DNA of 64,000 nucleotides from Rhodanobacteraceae bacterium (GTDB taxonomy: Bacteria > Pseudomonadota > Gammaproteobacteria > Xanthomonadales > SZUA-5): NCBI GenBank assembly GCA_016713135.1, contig JADJPR010000022.1, forward strand, positions 388,202-452,201. Direction: 5' to 3'. The position numbers and the translations under genes were made by a program. The notes under the pieces were generated by a model, which saw nothing but the letters and a program-made list of their open reading frames with translations, was not told where the DNA came from and did not search any database. How positions within the stretch are numbered: position 1 is the first letter of the stretch; every line of letters starts with the position of its first letter. Below are positions 29,668 to 38,655 of the stretch, one piece after another.

Positions 29668-29754
29668 TCCAACGCCGCAATAAGCCGTTGCGGCACAAAA
29701 ATGTCCGGTTTGCGCCAAGAGCCAGTTCCGCAATCGGCTTGATATAGTCAGGCC
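29668..29754 (-). other. attC with degenerate outer core
   Basis: Arms GCAAT and TTGCGG are present, but the outer core reads ATAGTCAGGC instead of ATAGTTAGGC. It is the downstream attC of the VOC cassette and the landing site of the intron. Confidence 0.85.
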
Positions 29755-29771
29755 TCGCATTTTTCGGGCGA

Positions 29772-30158
29772 TCATTCTGCACAGTGGCAAACTGCTTCTA
29801 TGTTGTGCCCGTCCGGGCCAATAACGAAGGCAGCATAGTAGTTCTGGTGATAGTTTGGGCGCAATCCGGGTTGACCATTGTCTCTTCCACCTGCATCCAA
29901 AGCCGCGTGATAGAATGCATCGACCTCTTCCCGAGTTCCCGCTTGAAACGCGATGTGCAAGTGCGCGGGTTTTTCCTGAGTATGGAAGAGTACCAAGGAA
30001 ACAGTTCCTTGAGGATGACAGAACTCAACACCGTAGGTTGGCACGCCTTCAGCCACGATCACGACGCCGAGCGGTTCAAGGGCTTTCCTGAAGAAGTCCC
30101 TGCTTCTCTCGAAATCGCTACAACCAAACTTGACGTGATCGAACATCACGATCTCCAT
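29772..30158 (-). CDS. VOC/glyoxalase-family cassette protein
   Basis: A 128-residue VOC-fold protein: MFDHVKFGCSDFERSRDFF at the start, VSLVLFHTQEKPAHLHIAF in the middle and AAFVIGPDGHNIEAVCH at the end, with metal-binding H/E positions of the glyoxalase/bleomycin-resistance superfamily. The ATG at 30158 or 30146 could start it. Such cassette genes are common in integrons and often of unknown substrate. It is flanked by attC sites at 30222 and 29668. Confidence 0.85.
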   Translation of the reverse strand: MEIVMFDHVKFGCSDFERSRDFFRKALEPLGVVIVAEGVPTYGVEFCHPQGTVSLVLFHTQEKPAHLHIAFQAGTREEVDAFYHAALDAGGRDNGQPGLRPNYHQNYYAAFVIGPDGHNIEAVCHCAE

Positions 30159-30221
30159 GGCTCAGTGAACGAAAATCTTCTCTGAGACTCTATTGAGGTT
30201 TCGGCCTGCGGCCCTAAGAGG

Positions 30222-30307
30222 CCTAACGCCGTGTCAAGCCGCGCCGGCCGCACAGCTTGGTTGAACGAAGGGCCTGTTCCGCAATCGGCTTGAATGCATA
30301 GTTAGGC
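30222..30307 (-). other. chimeric attC
   Basis: The left arm is of the GTGTT/GCGCCGG kind, but the right arm is CCGCAATCGGCTTGAATGCATAG of the other kind, so the arms do not pair well. It lies at the border of the integrase island. Confidence 0.8.
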
Positions 30308-30484
30308 TGCTCAACGGTGGCGGCTTGTGGTGTGTTGTGGGCACTGTTGGCATGCCGGCGGTCTTGATAAAACAGACTGTTAGCTTACTTTTTGCTGAGG
30401 ATCGGTTGCCAGTTCCCGCCACTGACAGCCGGTCCGAACCACGCTATGCTGTGGGGGACGGCGTGAGGGACAGCGGAGGGCATC

Positions 30485-31687
30485 ATGGGGAAGGTGGTGG
30501 AGAAGCTGACGGACCTGCAAGTGCGGAGGTTGGCGAAGCCTGGAAGGTACGGGGACGGCGGCTTGCTGGTTCTGAACATCGGCCCGAGCGGCACGAAAAG
30601 TTGGCTGCTCCGCTACCGTAACCGAGCGACAGGCAAGATTACCGAAGTCGGGCTTGGCAGCATCGGCGACGTGAGCTTGAAGCGAGCGAGGGAGCGAGCG
30701 GCCGAGGCGCGCGCCATGCTTGCTGAGGGGCGCGATCCCCTCAGAGAGAAGCGACGGACGAAGGCCGCTGCAGCACTGGAGGCAGCATCGACTGCGAGCT
30801 TCGGCGCCTGCGTGCAACGATACGCGGACTCGCTCGGTTCCGCTTGGCGGAGCCCTCGGCATCGCAAGCAATGGGTAGGCTCCCTCACGAAGTACGCGAA
30901 GCCTCTGATGTCACTGCCTGTGGCTCTCGTGGATGTTGCGGCCGTGCTGAATGTGGTTGAACCGTTATGGCTTTCGAGTCATGTAACGGCAACCAAAATT
31001 AGGCAGAGAATATCAGCGACACTCGATTATGCGACGGCTCGCGGTTATCGCACTGGCGAAAACCCCGCCCGATGGAGGGGACACCTAGATAAGCTATTGC
31101 CGAAAACCGCAAAGCTCCACAAGGTTAAGCATCTAGCCGCGTTGCATTATAGCAAACTGCCGGCCCTAATTCAGAAAATTCGCGAGACAGATTCAACGGT
31201 TGCGCGATTGCTTGAATTCGTGATCCTCACAGCATGCCGAGTTTCGGAGGCCTCTAACGCCTCATGGCTGGAAATTGATTATGTGTCTTCCGTCTGGACA
31301 ATTCCGGGTGCGCGGATCAAGGCAGGCAAGGAACACCGTGTTCCATTGTCTACCGATGCCCTTGCCGTTCTCGACAAGATTCCCGGCACCGGCGGCTTGA
31401 TCTTCTGGCGCTCAGGGCCTACCGGGCCTCGGCCTCTCTACACCTCCGCTCCGCTCAATCTCTTGAATGGCCCCCTCGCCTGTCCGGGCGTCACGGTGCA
31501 TGGGTTCCGCAGCGCATTCAGGTGTTGGGGCGCAGAGCAGACTGAGTTCCCCCGAGAACTCGCTGAAATGTCCTTGGCGCATGCTGTGAAGGGAGCCGTT
31601 GAAGCCGCGTATCAGCGAAGCGACTTGTTGGAACGTAGGCGCGAGTTAATGCAGGCATGGGGGGACTTTCTTCGGAGCGGCCAATGA
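30485..31687 (+). CDS. P4-type tyrosine integrase
   Basis: A 400-residue integrase. It has an N-terminal DUF4102-type domain (LTDLQVRRLAKPGRYGDGG, SWLLRYRNRATGK) and a tyrosine-recombinase domain with the arginine in TACRVSEAS, HGFRSAFRCW (HxxR), and AHAVKGAVEAAYQRSD with the tyrosine. It resembles integrases of satellite P4 and CP4-type islands. This is not an integron integrase, as it lacks the IntI-specific region. The next gene overlaps it by four bases, so the integrase heads an operon. Confidence 0.92.
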   Translation: MGKVVEKLTDLQVRRLAKPGRYGDGGLLVLNIGPSGTKSWLLRYRNRATGKITEVGLGSIGDVSLKRARERAAEARAMLAEGRDPLREKRRTKAAAALEAASTASFGACVQRYADSLGSAWRSPRHRKQWVGSLTKYAKPLMSLPVALVDVAAVLNVVEPLWLSSHVTATKIRQRISATLDYATARGYRTGENPARWRGHLDKLLPKTAKLHKVKHLAALHYSKLPALIQKIRETDSTVARLLEFVILTACRVSEASNASWLEIDYVSSVWTIPGARIKAGKEHRVPLSTDALAVLDKIPGTGGLIFWRSGPTGPRPLYTSAPLNLLNGPLACPGVTVHGFRSAFRCWGAEQTEFPRELAEMSLAHAVKGAVEAAYQRSDLLERRRELMQAWGDFLRSGQ

Positions 31688-32181
31688 AAATTCAGAAGCA
31701 ATGGGAGTTGGTTCACGCGCTCCGCGCGAAACTCGTGTCTGACAATGACAAGCCTGTCTTGGAGAGCTTGGAACATTTATGGCAACACTTGCAGAAGAAG
31801 CAAGGCGACGTAATAGACAGGGAAGATAAAGTTGCTGACTCGCCGCTATCTGGGCTCTTCCATTACATAGACAGTGGCTTCTACCCTCCACCTGAGTTGA
31901 TGCTCTCTCTGCTCGAATGCTGGGACGAATACTTGACGGGGCGCGGGAGCGTCAGCCTAGAAGAGGCATTTTTCGGGAGGCCGATTCAAAAGGCGGGAAA
32001 CTACGCAAAGCGAAAGAGTCAGCGAATCCGAAACGCCTATGCACGTTTTGAGGTAGAGCGGGAACGAAAGAAGGGCCGCAATCTGACTCAAGCCGCTGAG
32101 GCAGTCTCATTGATCCCCGGCATGCCTGATGCCGACACCATCGCCCGAACCCTTCGAGGGTTCCGCAAAAGCGGAAAATAA
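31684..32181 (+). CDS. island protein of unknown function
   Basis: A 165-residue soluble protein starting MKIQKQWELVHALRAKL, with an acidic first half and a basic tail (YAKRKSQRIRNAYARFEVERERKKGR). The start overlaps the integrase stop (ATGA). I do not recognise a family. The position suggests an accessory role in the island. Confidence 0.7.
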   Translation: MKIQKQWELVHALRAKLVSDNDKPVLESLEHLWQHLQKKQGDVIDREDKVADSPLSGLFHYIDSGFYPPPELMLSLLECWDEYLTGRGSVSLEEAFFGRPIQKAGNYAKRKSQRIRNAYARFEVERERKKGRNLTQAAEAVSLIPGMPDADTIARTLRGFRKSGK

Positions 32182-32255
32182 TCAGGCTTTTTGTTCCTCG
32201 CCATCGCTCGATTCCGGCCGGAGACTGGCACCACCGGCAGGAAGTGGGCGACAAC

Positions 32256-32513
32256 ATGTTCATACGTGGCAAGGAATTGGACAAGCGCGGCCCGTACCGA
32301 CGCGAGCGGCGGCGGCAAGTCGAAAGGCTTGGACTCTATCCGCCCAGAATCTCGCTTCCGGGCGGCTACCACGTATGGGTGCGTTCCGAAGTCGAAGCAT
32401 GGGAACGCGCCACAATTGCCGGAGCAAGTAAGGACGAGCTAAAGGCGCTCGTCTGTGATCTTGTGGCCGAACGAAGCTCTGCAAAGTTGCAGGCCGCCGA
32501 GTCCGCGACATGA
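32256..32513 (+). CDS. AlpA-like DNA-binding protein
   Basis: An 85-residue protein with RGPYRRERRRQVERLGLYPPRISLPGG-like sequence around residues 12-38 and HVWVRSEVEAWERA after it. This is the wing-and-helix order of AlpA/excisionase proteins of P4-type islands. The ATG at 32256 is chosen; a GTG at 32244 is possible. It is followed by a four-base overlap with the next gene. AlpA proteins activate or assist excision. Confidence 0.65.
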   Translation: MFIRGKELDKRGPYRRERRRQVERLGLYPPRISLPGGYHVWVRSEVEAWERATIAGASKDELKALVCDLVAERSSAKLQAAESAT

Positions 32514-33034
32514 ACGCAAAGGACGTGAAGCGCCGAGAGCGAATGAAGGGGCGGAAGTCCGAAGGTAGTTTCCTGCGCCTCGCCCATTCGATGCTGCGTG
32601 ATCCGGCCTGGCGACAGCTTTCGCGCAACGCGAAGGCTGCGTTCATTGATATCGCCGCTCTCTACAATGGCTCAAACAACGGAAATATTGCCGTCCCTCG
32701 CAAAGAATTGCGTGGCATGGGATGGGGAGCGAACGGGGTTTGTTTCGCTGGCGCAGTCGCGGAACTTGTGAAGACTGGGTTTGTTATCGTGACGCGTCCG
32801 GGTTCTGTCGGCTCCGGCATGACGCGTTTCGCGATCACTTCGGAGCCGATGGACGCGAGCCCCTACCACAGTTTTCCGGCTGAGCGGAAAGCGTCGCTCG
32901 CGTGGCGAACAGAAAAAAGTGCCTGCACTACGGCAGTGCAAGAGCCTGCACTAAGGCAGTGCAATGCGCGGCGAAAAATTGATCGCCCTTGCACTGATTT
33001 CGTGCCGAGTGAGGGTAAATCGCCGATGCCGCCA
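32510..33034 (+). CDS. island protein, winged-helix-like, cut by the G tract
   Basis: A start ATG overlaps the previous stop (ATGA). About 110 residues look real: GSFLRLAHSMLRDPAWRQL, NAKAAFIDIAALYNGSNNG, IAVPRKELRGMGWG and GFVIVTRPG. The pattern is like helix-turn-helix domains of phage replication proteins. After residue 135 the palindromic repeats and then the G/C tract enter. The frame runs on to 33325 only as glycine- and arginine-rich noise, so the true end is unknown. Confidence 0.6.
32924..32963. repeat. two 17-bp palindromes
   Basis: TGCACTACGGCAGTGCA and TGCACTAAGGCAGTGCA lie 23 bases apart centre to centre. A third, weaker copy (GCACTACCTCAGTGC) starts at 33301, just behind the G/C tract. 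They could be operators or recombination sites. Confidence 0.6.
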
Positions 33035-33300
<266 letters not shown>

Positions 33301-33411
33301 GCACTACCTCAGTGCACGTTTATAAAGATACCAAGCGAAGCGCGGCGGCTGGTGCTGTTGCCGGTGCTGTTGCTGGTGATTCTGCTGGTGATGCTTCGGA
33401 GGGCTTCAAGG

Positions 33412-33870
33412 ATGTCTAACGTTTCGCCCTTGACGTTCGTTAGGTTGTCGGGCGCCTCGGTTGTTTCGAGTGCGGACGTGATCCACGTGACTGCGCTGGC
33501 CCCCGATGCTCTGGACTCGTCGGTTTCGTTTGTCGAGGCGCACCGATTTGAAGTGCTGCGCGAGCTTGCAGTCGAGCGCGGAGCGTTCGCCGAAGCGCCG
33601 GCTGCCCTGCCCGTTCTGCTGCTCGTGGAACGTCTCCAACTTGCATTGCTGCACCTTCGAGCAGCGCAGCAGGATGAACCGGGGTCGAAGGCGTTGCAGC
33701 GATCGGTGACGGACGCGCAACGTGCCCTCCGGGGTGCCCTGGAAGCGCTCGCTGCGGCTGCACGGGATGCCAGCATCGACGCGCGATATCTACCGGCGGA
33801 TGGACTGGCAGCGCGGGGATGGCTGCTGTCGGCACTCGCGTTGCGCAGGTGCGCTCGGGTGGCCGCGTGA
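33412..33870 (+). CDS. island protein of unknown function
   Basis: A 152-residue protein. The ATG at 33412 is preceded by GGAGGG. The sequence is leucine- and alanine-rich and probably helical (VLREEL-like EVLRELAVERGAFAE, LLVERLQLALLHLRAAQQ). I do not recognise it. It overlaps the next gene by four bases at a GTGA. Confidence 0.6.
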   Translation: MSNVSPLTFVRLSGASVVSSADVIHVTALAPDALDSSVSFVEAHRFEVLRELAVERGAFAEAPAALPVLLLVERLQLALLHLRAAQQDEPGSKALQRSVTDAQRALRGALEALAAAARDASIDARYLPADGLAARGWLLSALALRRCARVAA

Positions 33871-34112
33871 CCGCTCGCCTGCTCCACATGCGCCGCTCCG
33901 GCAATCACGTCCTGCTCGCGCTCGTCGACGCGGATGGGGTGCTTCGGATGGTGCGCGCTGCCGCACAGGACAGTGGGCCACTGCGGGAGCTTGGCGACGT
34001 AGATCGAGCACGAGTGAACGGCGCGCTGGCCTGCATCGCGATGGAACACGGCGCGCTGATCGGGCGAGCAGCTGTGCAAGTTTGCACTCCCGACTGTGGC
34101 AGCGATGACTAG
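33867..34112 (+). CDS. small island protein
   Basis: An 81-residue frame from GTG 33867, overlapping the preceding stop (GTGA). It contains RRSGNHVLLALVDADGVLRMV and NGALACIAMEHGALIG. No family is recognised. Coupling to the previous gene supports it. Confidence 0.5.
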   Translation: MTARLLHMRRSGNHVLLALVDADGVLRMVRAAAQDSGPLRELGDVDRARVNGALACIAMEHGALIGRAAVQVCTPDCGSDD

Positions 34113-34222
34113 TGCTGCGCGCTGGCTCAGATGCGCCCCGGAGGATGTCCGCGGGCAGAAATGCTCGAACGGCTGAATTGAATTAAGGCAAACTGCGAAT
34201 CAACTGGAATAGGAGCGAACAA

Positions 34223-34477
34223 ATGAACGTGCGATCTAACCCGGCCGCTGTTGAACTTGTAAATTCGATTAGCGCCTTTCTTGAAATATCATTAAGCGAT
34301 GCCCAAAAGGCATTGCTCATGGACAATGATTCCGATGGCGGTGGAACTGAATTGATCTTCCACACAAGTCGACATGGTGGATTCATTCAAGTCGTTGCCG
34401 CTGACAAGTCCGGAGCGCGCGCGGTGCTAACGCGAGTCCCTCTAATGAGGATGGCGACGCGGGAAGAGTTGCACTGA
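34223..34477 (+). CDS. small island protein
   Basis: An 84-residue protein with an AGGAG site before the ATG. The start MNVRSNPAAVELVNSISAF is helical, and the second half is LIFHTSRHGGFIQVVAADK. It lies directly before the capsid gene and may be a phage-derived accessory protein. No family is recognised. Confidence 0.6.
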   Translation: MNVRSNPAAVELVNSISAFLEISLSDAQKALLMDNDSDGGGTELIFHTSRHGGFIQVVAADKSGARAVLTRVPLMRMATREELH

Positions 34478-34479
34478 GT

Positions 34480-36093
34480 GTGGACACATTTAGCGCACTT
34501 CGCGTTGACGCGAGCCGCGCCAATGGACATATTCAAGCGTGCGCGCTAGTACACGACAGGGCCACCAGCGGCCCCGCCGGATGGCGCGATGAAAGGCGGA
34601 CAGACCGCAATATAGCCCCGCTTGTGGGGCAGCAAATTCCCCTCTCAATTGTGGAAAATCTCGCCATGTGCAAAAACAACCTTGACTTCATGGTCCGCGG
34701 CATGCGCAATGCTGTCGCCGCCGATCCCGACTCAATCCGAGAGCGCCTGATAGCGACGGCTGACCGCGCAACCGCAATAGCTGCCGCCGCCGAGCGCGAA
34801 GGGCGTTCCCTCACCGCAGATGAGCGCGCCAGCGTCGACGAACTGCACAATGAATTCTTGGGGCTTCAGGCTGAACTGGACGCGATAGATCGAGTTCAGG
34901 GAATGCAACGCGCTCTTGCCGAGCCGATGCCGCGCGGAGCGCTGCCGCCGGATGTCGTCGCCGCGGCAAATGCGGACTCAGCCTCCGGCCGCGCAACAGT
35001 GTCTGGTGATCGTAGCCGCGGCATGGTGCTCCCCGCAAACTGTGCTCGGGCTTCCTCCATCCTTCTGCCTCGCTCAGCCGATGCGTTCGGCCAGAACGTA
35101 GAAGCATTTTTCCAATCGGTGGCCCGCGGTGTCGCCGATCCTCGAATGCTCAACCTCACGGGAACGGAATCGAGCGGTGCCGATGGCGGTTTCGCGGTCC
35201 CCAATTTCTGGTTTGCGGGCATCTTGGACCAAGCCATGCAAGCCGCTGAATTTGCGCCGCGGTGTTTGTTATTCCCGACGAGCACAAATGGAATCACCAT
35301 TCCGATGCCCGATACACAAAATCGGTCAACGGATATTGCCGGGCTTTCCGCCAATTGGGCCGGTGAAAACCAACAGCAAACCGCGCAACGCATGAAATGG
35401 CGGAATGTGGATGTTCGCTTGCACAAAATTTTCTTGCTCGCGGAAGCAAGCGGAGAATTGGCAGCAGACGGACTCAATTTCGCGGCACAACTGGAAACCA
35501 AAATGGCCGAAGCTGCCGCGTATGCCCTGGATGCCGCAATCTTGCGCGGGACAGGCGCCGGTCAGCCGTTGGGAATCTTGAATGATCCATCAGCAATCGC
35601 GGTAAATCCCGAAAGCGGCCAGACTGCCGGCACGGTGCTCTACCAGAATCTGATAAATATGTTCGGTCGCATTTCTCCTGCGTCGCAGAAACGGGCCACG
35701 TGGTTTATCTCTCCAAGCGTTCTCGGCCAGTTGCTGCAAATGTCCTGGCCGGGCTCAACGATTCCCATTTTGCTAGGGAATGGCAATGCGTCCAATGCTG
35801 CCGTGGGTGAATTCGTGGGCACCATCTTGGGCCGTCCGGTGGTGACTACCGAGGTTTGCAACCCGATTGGCGATGCTGGAGATATCGTCATTGCCGATCT
35901 TTCGCAATTCGCGCTCGCAATGCGCACAACCGCCCGAATTGAAGTGGATCGGTCACACGGCTTTGACCGGGACGCGATTGCTTGGCGATTGATCTGGCGC
36001 GTATCGGGTTGCGGAATGTGGAATTCGGCGATCACGCCTTATGCCGGTGGGCCGACGCTTGGATGGTGCGCCTACTTGAATGCGCGCACCTGA
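34480..36093 (+). CDS. HK97-family major capsid protein
   Basis: The frame from GTG 34480 gives 537 residues; an ATG at 34667 is an alternative start. Residues 90-140 form the coiled-coil delta domain (ADRATAIAAAAEREGRSL, VDELHNEFLGLQAELDAI). The capsid body follows, with SGADGGFAVPNFWF, the AAILRGTGAGQPLGILN motif common to HK97 capsids, and a C-terminal IADLSQFALAMRTTARIEVD. No portal, terminase or protease gene lies beside it, so the phage module is incomplete or belongs to a satellite that encodes its own capsid. Confidence 0.85.
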   Translation: MDTFSALRVDASRANGHIQACALVHDRATSGPAGWRDERRTDRNIAPLVGQQIPLSIVENLAMCKNNLDFMVRGMRNAVAADPDSIRERLIATADRATAIAAAAEREGRSLTADERASVDELHNEFLGLQAELDAIDRVQGMQRALAEPMPRGALPPDVVAAANADSASGRATVSGDRSRGMVLPANCARASSILLPRSADAFGQNVEAFFQSVARGVADPRMLNLTGTESSGADGGFAVPNFWFAGILDQAMQAAEFAPRCLLFPTSTNGITIPMPDTQNRSTDIAGLSANWAGENQQQTAQRMKWRNVDVRLHKIFLLAEASGELAADGLNFAAQLETKMAEAAAYALDAAILRGTGAGQPLGILNDPSAIAVNPESGQTAGTVLYQNLINMFGRISPASQKRATWFISPSVLGQLLQMSWPGSTIPILLGNGNASNAAVGEFVGTILGRPVVTTEVCNPIGDAGDIVIADLSQFALAMRTTARIEVDRSHGFDRDAIAWRLIWRVSGCGMWNSAITPYAGGPTLGWCAYLNART

Positions 36094-36456
36094 TGCGAAT
36101 ACGAATGCGGCCGGCACCTGAAAAACGCCGGCCGCATCAATGCCCGGAGGGGTGGGGTTCCAAAGGTTCCACCAAATGCCGCGACACGGCGCGCCACCTT
36201 CGTTTGCAGAAATCCGTCGAAAAACTTTCGATGCCCAAGATTGAGTCCACTTTCAACCGCCCACACGGTGCCACTAGCACCCACTGAGTAGGCGCCGAGC
36301 GCTTCGCAATGTTCAGGGACCGGTCCGCACAGTCAGTCGGAACGTCCCGCCGGTGAAAGTCCGGCCGGCAAGGCGGGGGTGCCGACAAACTCCGCCAGCG
36401 CGAGCGGTGCGACGTTCATTCGGCCGTGATCGCGCAACAATCTGAGGGGCGGAGTA
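36094..36456. other. no gene seen
   Basis: This stretch holds a small GC-rich inverted repeat (CGCCGGCCGCAT near 36130 against earlier GCGGCCGGC) and no convincing reading frame. Confidence 0.5.
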
Positions 36457-36693
36457 ATGCAAACAGCGAAACCAACCCGCCGAAAATACCCCCCGATCAA
36501 AATGGGCGAGCAGATAACGCCCGCCGAGTTTCTTTTAATGCGTCAAGCAATTCAACATGCAATACAATATTGGGGCGGTGCATATTTCGTCATGTTTGAA
36601 AATGGATCGGCCATTTTGATGCGTAAAGCACCGAAAGATACTCAAAACCTTGTCGCCCATTATCGAAAAAAAGTTTTCGCCGGCTCAGAGTAA
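36457..36693 (+). CDS. short protein with its stop inside a repeat element
   Basis: A 78-residue protein (PPIKMGEQITPAEFLLMRQ, YWGGAYFVMFENGSAILM) with GGAG four bases before the ATG. The stop codon TAA is supplied by the first bases of the 245-bp element at 36688, so the original C-terminus may be lost. The function is unknown. Confidence 0.6.
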   Translation: MQTAKPTRRKYPPIKMGEQITPAEFLLMRQAIQHAIQYWGGAYFVMFENGSAILMRKAPKDTQNLVAHYRKKVFAGSE

Positions 36694-36933
36694 GTATCCC
36701 CCGGCAGAGCCGGGGGCTTTAACGATTGCGGACCCCTCAAAGGGGTCTTTTCGCAATCGAGAATCAAAGGCTGGCCAGTCCACATCCATCGCCCTGACCA
36801 ATTTCCCGTGTGCCTCGCCGCCACATTAACGTCTGCGCCTGAACTGAGCCGACCGCCGATGGAAGCAACTTCTGTAAACGTCAAACTGCTACTGCCACCC
36901 CGGCAGAGCCGGGGGAACTCCCTTGTTGCTTAG
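36688..36933. mobile_element. hairpin-ended element, copy A (246 bp)
   Basis: It begins GAGTAAGTATCCCCCGGCAGA with a hairpin CCCCCGGC/GCCGGGGG and has a second hairpin GACCCC/GGGGTC. It ends with CCCCGGCAGAGCCGGGG and TTGTTGCTTAG. Copy B at 44535-44778 is almost identical. There is no coding capacity. Subterminal hairpins without inverted ends recall IS200/IS605-derived palindromic elements. Confidence 0.8.
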
Positions 36934-37287
36934 GGAAGATATTTATTTCGCGATGCGCGAACGCGGATTCCCGCTGACTTGCCACTGCGAAACCGAAACA
37001 GCCAGCACGTCCGACAATTTTCGCGACTCGGCTTCCGCCCCTTCGCCGCCCTGATCAGCTTGCCCTGCTGCTGCCTAGGCTCGCCGTGCAAACTGTGCAA
37101 ACTTGCACTTTCGGACGTCTATACCGCTAGACGTCTAGATGCCCGATTGCCTCACGCCCTGCCAAGATCCGCCACTTCCTGCCGCTTGCCCTGCCGCTCG
37201 CCTCGCGCGACACTCTGCGCGCGTGCTCTCGTGTACCTGAGCGAGCACGCCGACAACGAGGCTCAACCCAACCCGGCGGGGCTGACG
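36934..37287. other. no gene seen
   Basis: The frame upstream of 37288 is open but has the composition of non-coding sequence (cysteine- and arginine-rich). A possible palindrome TAGACGTCTA lies at 37129-37138. Confidence 0.4.
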
Positions 37288-37635
37288 ATGAATGCAATGC
37301 TGCGCTGTATCGCTGTTCTCGGACTCGGCTACTCGGCTTCCGCGCTCGCCGACTGCGCACCAACAGAATGCGCCAACGTCGTGCTTCTAGAACTCGCGGT
37401 GCTCGAAAACGGCGATGTTGCTGTCGTGGTCACTGGCAACTCTGGCGTCGTTACTGCATGCGACGCGAGCGGCAACCCGAACCGCGTAACGGCATACCTT
37501 CGTCCGACTCACGTTGGATACGCGAGGATCTACGCAGGGTTGCTAACAGCCTACTACGTTCAAGATCCCGTCCGTTATCAATTCCAAAACACTCCCGGTC
37601 AGCCATGCACGATCCGAACTTTCATCCTTGATTGA
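37288..37635 (+). CDS. small secreted protein
   Basis: About 115 residues from ATG 37288 (or 37297), with a signal peptide (MLRCIAVLGLGYSASALA) and a mature part ADCAPTECANVVLLELAV with four cysteines. The next secreted-protein gene starts 10 bases after its stop. No family is recognised. Confidence 0.65.
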   Translation: MNAMLRCIAVLGLGYSASALADCAPTECANVVLLELAVLENGDVAVVVTGNSGVVTACDASGNPNRVTAYLRPTHVGYARIYAGLLTAYYVQDPVRYQFQNTPGQPCTIRTFILD

Positions 37636-37644
37636 GGGGGCGTT

Positions 37645-37902
37645 ATGTTCGCTTTGTGCCGGCTCGCGATCCTTTCTGCAATTCTGCTGATTGGTGCTAA
37701 TCCGTTGAATTCATGCGCACAAGAAGCGCGCTCGAATGCGATAACGCCGCAAACAGAAAGTCAGTCCGATAATGGAAAAGGTGCGGACGTAGTGGAAATG
37801 AAGCACAGAAAGGTTCGGGGAACGCTTCCTGTTCCGATCTTGATCAAGATCACAACTCAAGACTTAATCGAGCCGATGGTTTTTCGGAGCGGTTTCGAGT
37901 AG
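37645..37902 (+). CDS. small secreted protein ending in FRSGFE
   Basis: An 85-residue protein with a GAGGGGG site, a signal peptide (LCRLAILSAILLIGANPL) and a polar middle. The C-terminus is VFRSGFE; endings of the type F-x-GFE recur in exported proteins of Lysobacterales. It is co-oriented with and close to the preceding gene. Confidence 0.65.
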   Translation: MFALCRLAILSAILLIGANPLNSCAQEARSNAITPQTESQSDNGKGADVVEMKHRKVRGTLPVPILIKITTQDLIEPMVFRSGFE

Positions 37903-38655
37903 TGCTGAAGCCTCTATAATTCAAGCTCAACCCTCGTGGTTCGTTCGTCGATACCTGCCATTCGCTCCGCTCTCGCCTGCCGTGCTTCGATTACGGATTG
38001 GTGGAAGTTGGACAGGGCGCGCAATGAGGCGACGGTGTAGGCGTGAAGCTCCTTGAGAGCATCGGCGACTTTTTGGGCTGGCACGATGCAATGCTAGCTT
38101 CACTTCAACACCTAGTGCTGTCTCAGCATCGGCGGCGCATTTCTCGATTCTTTCGAGTTTTGCGGCATAAAGCGGCCCGTCCCGAGCTTCAATAGTCAGC
38201 GCGTCATTAGCGGAATCTTGGCACTTCTTGTATCGATATGACGCAAGTTTAGGATATGCGCGAACTGGCCCCTGCGAATTGTATTGAGCAAGTAGCTTCT
38301 GTTCTAATTGCCGCTCCAATTCGCTCAACGCCTCCGCGGCGGCAAGTTCCTTAGCAATACGCTCCTTTTCCGCTGCGGCCGCAGCGGCTTGCTCGGCTTC
38401 CTGCTTCTTTCTCTCCGCTTCTTCCCGCGCAATAATCGCGACGCCAGTGCTTTCATCTAGCGTCAAGGGCTCCAAGCCTTCCTTTCGTCCCGCCTTGCAT
38501 CCGTCGTTATCCGGCTGGAAGTTGCAGAACTCAGCAACAGGAACAGGTGGTGGATATTCCGCCCATGCGAGGCCACCGTTCCGACGCATGCGAGGCCAGT
38601 GTTCCGGGCCATGGGAGGCCAGTGAAGGCGGTCGCCCGAAGGTGGTTGGTTGAGT

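Noticed and set aside
30485..31687. Integron integrase of the cassette array
   Set aside because: The protein has the N-terminal domain of P4-type integrases and no IntI-specific patch; attC polarity also puts intI at the other end.
37129..37138. TAGACGTCTA palindrome as operator
   Set aside because: A single 10-bp palindrome without a partner or near promoter is not enough evidence.
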